The notes beneath the pieces were generated by a model. The model saw only the letters and a list, made by a program, of their open reading frames with translations, did not search any database and had not been told where the DNA came from. Positions 6,181 through 8,572 of a DNA stretch of 8,572 nt are shown here, one piece after another (position 1 is the stretch's first letter; the number at the start of each line of letters is the position of its first letter). Source of the DNA: Planctomycetota bacterium (lineage in GTDB: Bacteria > Planctomycetota > B129-G9); the NCBI GenBank assembly GCA_030607235.1, contig JAUWEX010000036.1:1-8572 (forward strand). Direction: 5' to 3'. Made by a program: the position numbers and the translations under genes.

Positions 6181-6214
6181 CGCTTATTGCTTTTTTTGAA
6201 ATAAGCGAGATTTT
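6181..6214 (+). terminator. Possible plus-strand terminator without a known gene
   Basis: CGCTTATT (6181-6188) and AATAAGCG (6200-6207) form an 8-bp stem with an 11-nt T-rich loop, followed by AGATTTT on the plus strand. No plus-strand gene ends here. It also lies just after the minus-strand gene ending at 6249, but that strand has no U-tract after the stem. It is AT-rich and modest in strength. Confidence 0.4.
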
Positions 6215-6248
6215 CCGCCTCCGGCTGGAATAACGATTCCCGCATTTA

Positions 6249-7472
6249 TCAAATTAGTTGCGCCTCTGAAATTTTCGCTAATGCCTCAGGACAAAATGTA
6301 CCGCGCGAAGAAAACTGCTCTACGAACAAATCAAAATCACCCTGTGATCCGGGCAGCGTCGCGGGGAACAGCACCCGCAATATCTCACGGCTACGCATTG
6401 AATACGAAACGCTGGGCTCGTCTTCGAGGTCCTCGAAACTCCGAAACCCAAACAGCAACTGCGTCAGCAGGTCTTCGGGCATCGCCAGCATACACGCCAT
6501 CGTCGTCCCGCTTCGCATTCCACCTACCGAGACGTCCGGCCCGTCGATTTCGAGCGCTGCCAGGTCCCTGTCGGTGCGGAAGTATATGTTGCCGCGCCAG
6601 CGAGTAGTGCCGGCCTTTTGCAGCCGGTTTTCCAACTCCGGCGCCAGGCACGAGAGAAAACCGCTCAAGTCGAGTATCTTGACCATTTCTTCGTCTTTGG
6701 CAACATCCCTCGTTGGCCCGATCGCCGTCGCCCGACCGCCGAACTGCATGCAAACCCGGCTGAACGGGTGAAGCGGCGAAAACGGGAAGTACAGCGCCTC
6801 GGCCCCGACTTCCTGTGCCATGTCCGCGAACACGCGCAGATAAGTTTCCATCACCGCCGGACTGCTGCCTGCGAGTTCTGTTACGTAAACCTTGCCCCAC
6901 CAGTCCGAGGTCTGGGTCTTGACCCGCGCGTATCCCAGCATCTCACCGCCTTCGCCTTCGATTACGATGATGTTCTCGTCGCGGATATCCTGATAACTTA
7001 ACAGACGCGGCAGATAACGCAAGAATCTTTTGTGATACGACTGCATCGCCTCGCGGTCGGATTCGGCGAATTTGCGCACGGCGAAGTGTTTCTTGGCCTT
7101 GAGCGCGTGATCGGTCGGGATCGTGGCCATCGAGTGGTAGAAGCAGGGCACAAAACCCGCCCTGGAATACAAAAAGAGATTGCCGTGTACCACGACGTAG
7201 GGAATGTCGGCCCGCGCGAGATATTTTTCGGCAAGAGCCATCAGGTTGTCGAAATACTCCGTGATGCCTTTTTCGAAGAACTGATTTTCGCAGTTGTCCG
7301 GCCGCAGCATTCCGCCCACACGCGCGGCGGACACCGAGGTGCCGCCTACGTAAACCGTTTGCGGGCTGAATTCGATGCTGCTGACCTGTTGCTCACCGTC
7401 CATCAGCGCCATCAACAGCGTTTCGCCCTGCGTGCTGACGTTGAGTTGGTATTTGGAGTTTTCGACGCGCAT
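6249..7472 (-). CDS. Eis-like GNAT acetyltransferase with SCP2-like C-terminus
   Basis: The 407-aa product has the layout of Eis-type proteins: two GNAT folds (about 1-125 and 130-265) and a sterol-carrier-protein-like C-terminus (about 270-407). Evidence for the first fold is the acidic helix followed by YVVVHGNLFLYSRAGFVPCF, equivalent to the family signature in which a strand leads to a Tyr-x-Arg-x-Gly-Phe turn. The C-terminal signature is LLTQLLFGFRSFEDL followed by ILRVLFP. Known relatives acetylate amines such as lysine or aminoglycosides using acetyl-CoA. Here the usual pyrophosphate-binding Arg-x-x-Gly-x-Gly/Ala loop of the first fold is not evident, so activity and substrate are uncertain. 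ATG at 7472 is preferred over an in-frame TTG at 7484 because GAGG lies 6 nt before the ATG. The gene has its own promoter about 60 bp upstream. No convincing minus-strand terminator follows the stop. Confidence 0.8.
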   Translation of the reverse strand: MRVENSKYQLNVSTQGETLLMALMDGEQQVSSIEFSPQTVYVGGTSVSAARVGGMLRPDNCENQFFEKGITEYFDNLMALAEKYLARADIPYVVVHGNLFLYSRAGFVPCFYHSMATIPTDHALKAKKHFAVRKFAESDREAMQSYHKRFLRYLPRLLSYQDIRDENIIVIEGEGGEMLGYARVKTQTSDWWGKVYVTELAGSSPAVMETYLRVFADMAQEVGAEALYFPFSPLHPFSRVCMQFGGRATAIGPTRDVAKDEEMVKILDLSGFLSCLAPELENRLQKAGTTRWRGNIYFRTDRDLAALEIDGPDVSVGGMRSGTTMACMLAMPEDLLTQLLFGFRSFEDLEDEPSVSYSMRSREILRVLFPATLPGSQGDFDLFVEQFSSRGTFCPEALAKISEAQLI

Positions 7473-7530
7473 CTCCGCCCTCAATAATCAAATTACTGCC
7501 ATTACTATTTTATTTATTCGCTCACACATC

Positions 7531-7558
7531 ATTTTATCGGGACTTTGCGTAAGGTCAA
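7531..7558 (-). promoter_or_regulatory. Promoter of the GNAT gene
   Basis: On the minus strand TTGACC (7558-7553) and TAAAAT (7536-7531) are 16 bp apart, giving a start near 7525 and a leader of about 53 nt. Upstream, TTTGCG-C-CGCAAA (7590-7602) is a perfect 6-bp inverted repeat that could be a regulator site, but it is short. Confidence 0.65.
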
Positions 7559-7623
7559 TTAAAATCTCACATAAAGAACACCCGCTACGTTTGCGCCGCA
7601 AAAGCCCGAATGCACACAAACGC

Positions 7624-7657
7624 AAAAACCCGGCTCCGCGACAACTGCCGCAGAACC
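7624..7657 (-). terminator. Intrinsic terminator of the inositol synthase gene
   Basis: On the minus strand GGTTCTGCGGC (7657-7647) pairs fully with GTCGCGGAGCC (7642-7632): 11 pairs, three of them G-U, with loop AGTT. After GGG come five Ts (7628-7624). It lies about 50 bp beyond the stop of the minus-strand gene and upstream of the GNAT promoter, so the two genes are separate units. Confidence 0.75.
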
Positions 7658-7705
7658 AAAATTTTCGCTCATTGTGCCGCCGGTAAGATTATTCCCATCG
7701 GCGGA

Positions 7706-8572
7706 TTAGGTGGTTTGCTCGCTTTCGCGGCAAGACCTTACGTAATCCACAAGCATCTCGAACTGGCGCGCGAAGGCCTGCTCGTTGACGGCCGTGGGCG
7801 ATTTGAAAAAACACGCCAGATGCCGCTGCGGCCCCGACAGGCCCGCGCGCTGCGCATGGTCGAGCAGGCGCGCCAGGTCCACCACCAGCGGCGCGGCCAG
7901 CGCGCTGTCGCAGCCCTGCCAGATAAACTGCATTATCATCTTCGTATCGAGAAACCCGTTGAAGTGGATCAGGTCCCAGGCCGTCTTCCAGTCGTCGAGC
8001 GACTTCACGTAGTCGATGCGCACCTGCGAGTCGACCGAATCATCGCCGAGGATGTTGGTCAGAACATCGCTCTTGTTGCGCAGTTTCTCGCGGGCGCTTT
8101 CCGGGTTGGCCAACACCTCGCCGTCGCGATTGCCCAGAATGTTGTGGCTGATCCACGACATGACCTTGAGGTTGCGCGCGGCGAACATCGGCGCAAGTAC
8201 GGTCTTGACCAGCGTCTCGCCGGTCTTGCCGTCTTTGCCCATGTGCGCAACGCCGCGCTCGCGGGCGAGTTGAGCGATCGCCGGGATTTCTTCGCTGATC
8301 GACGCGGCGAAGTTCATGTACGGGCAGCCCGCGTCGATGGCGGCGTAGGCGTAGACAATGCCCGAAGAAAATTTCTCTTTGTCGTCGTTGCTCATGCACG
8401 CCGCCAGCGCCCCGATGTCGTTGTGCTCGGGCATGCGGCGCGAAAACGCCTCGGCGGACGAAAGGTTAACCACTACTACCTCGTCGAGATCGTTCGCCTG
8501 TTTGAACGCGGCAAGAACACGCTGTATCCCGGCGACGATGGTCGCCAGCGGCGCGTCGTTGCGCAGTATCGA
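7706..8572 (-). CDS. ino1: Inositol-3-phosphate synthase, C-terminal part (cut by window)
   Basis: This NAD-dependent cytoplasmic enzyme converts glucose-6-phosphate to 1D-myo-inositol-3-phosphate, the first step of inositol synthesis (used for phosphoinositides and compatible solutes). The reading frame stays open to the window edge; 288 codons plus stop are present, and the N-terminus with the first part of the NAD-binding domain is missing. The GTG near 8473 is internal: upstream codons in frame read ANDLDEVVVV and continue the family sequence. Visible signatures are the conserved strand DEVVVVNLSS, GKDGKTGETLVKT (active-site lysine loop), SWISHNILGNRDG, LRNKSDVLTNILGDD and NGFLDTKMIMQFIWQGCDSALAAPLVVDL, in the form seen in bacterial enzymes of the Bacteroides/planctomycete type. 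The end, RSCRESEQTT, is polar. A terminator follows. The promoter and start lie outside the window. Confidence 0.93.
   Translation of the reverse strand, partial: SILRNDAPLATIVAGIQRVLAAFKQANDLDEVVVVNLSSAEAFSRRMPEHNDIGALAACMSNDDKEKFSSGIVYAYAAIDAGCPYMNFAASISEEIPAIAQLARERGVAHMGKDGKTGETLVKTVLAPMFAARNLKVMSWISHNILGNRDGEVLANPESAREKLRNKSDVLTNILGDDSVDSQVRIDYVKSLDDWKTAWDLIHFNGFLDTKMIMQFIWQGCDSALAAPLVVDLARLLDHAQRAGLSGPQRHLACFFKSPTAVNEQAFARQFEMLVDYVRSCRESEQTT

Overview
The window is a GC-moderate bacterial chromosome segment with single-gene or two-gene transcription units on both strands, most with their own promoter and hairpin terminator. The best guess for the source is Planctomycetota, perhaps Phycisphaerae. 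That is an inference from an isolated dnaA (no dnaN, recF or gyrB beside it), a stand-alone excisionase-type HTH fused to a receiver-like domain, a bacterial inositol-3-phosphate synthase, and an Eis-like GNAT protein. No rRNA, tRNA, insertion sequence, phage gene or CRISPR array is visible.

Layout: 1-303 is the dnaA upstream region with one near-consensus DnaA box. 304-1674 (+) is dnaA, with a divergent DNA-recognition helix, followed by a strong terminator. 1769-2061 (+) holds a clear sigma70-type promoter, about 215 nt of hairpin-rich sequence with no coding signal, and a 13-bp terminator; I read this as a stand-alone structured ncRNA that I cannot assign to a known family. 2084-2569 (-) is a small lipoprotein. 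2776-2810 is a nearly symmetrical bidirectional terminator. 2861-5237 (+) is a probable two-gene operon: nagA (N-acetylglucosamine-6-phosphate deacetylase) and a protein made only of three PAS domains. 5376-5984 (-) is an HTH protein with a degenerate receiver domain; its upstream region (5985-6248) carries a perfect 20-bp palindrome, a repeated half-site and further hairpins. 6249-7472 (-) is an Eis-like GNAT/SCP2-like protein with its own promoter. 7706-8572 (-) is the C-terminal two thirds of inositol-3-phosphate synthase, cut by the window edge.

The genes do not form one pathway. DnaA starts replication, NagA feeds amino-sugar catabolism or wall recycling, and inositol-3-phosphate synthase begins inositol synthesis. 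The PAS-only and pseudo-receiver proteins look like signalling parts whose partners are elsewhere. The strongest candidates for something undescribed are the orphan ncRNA after dnaA and the palindrome-rich leader of the pseudo-receiver gene. All homology statements come from recognised motifs, not from database searches.
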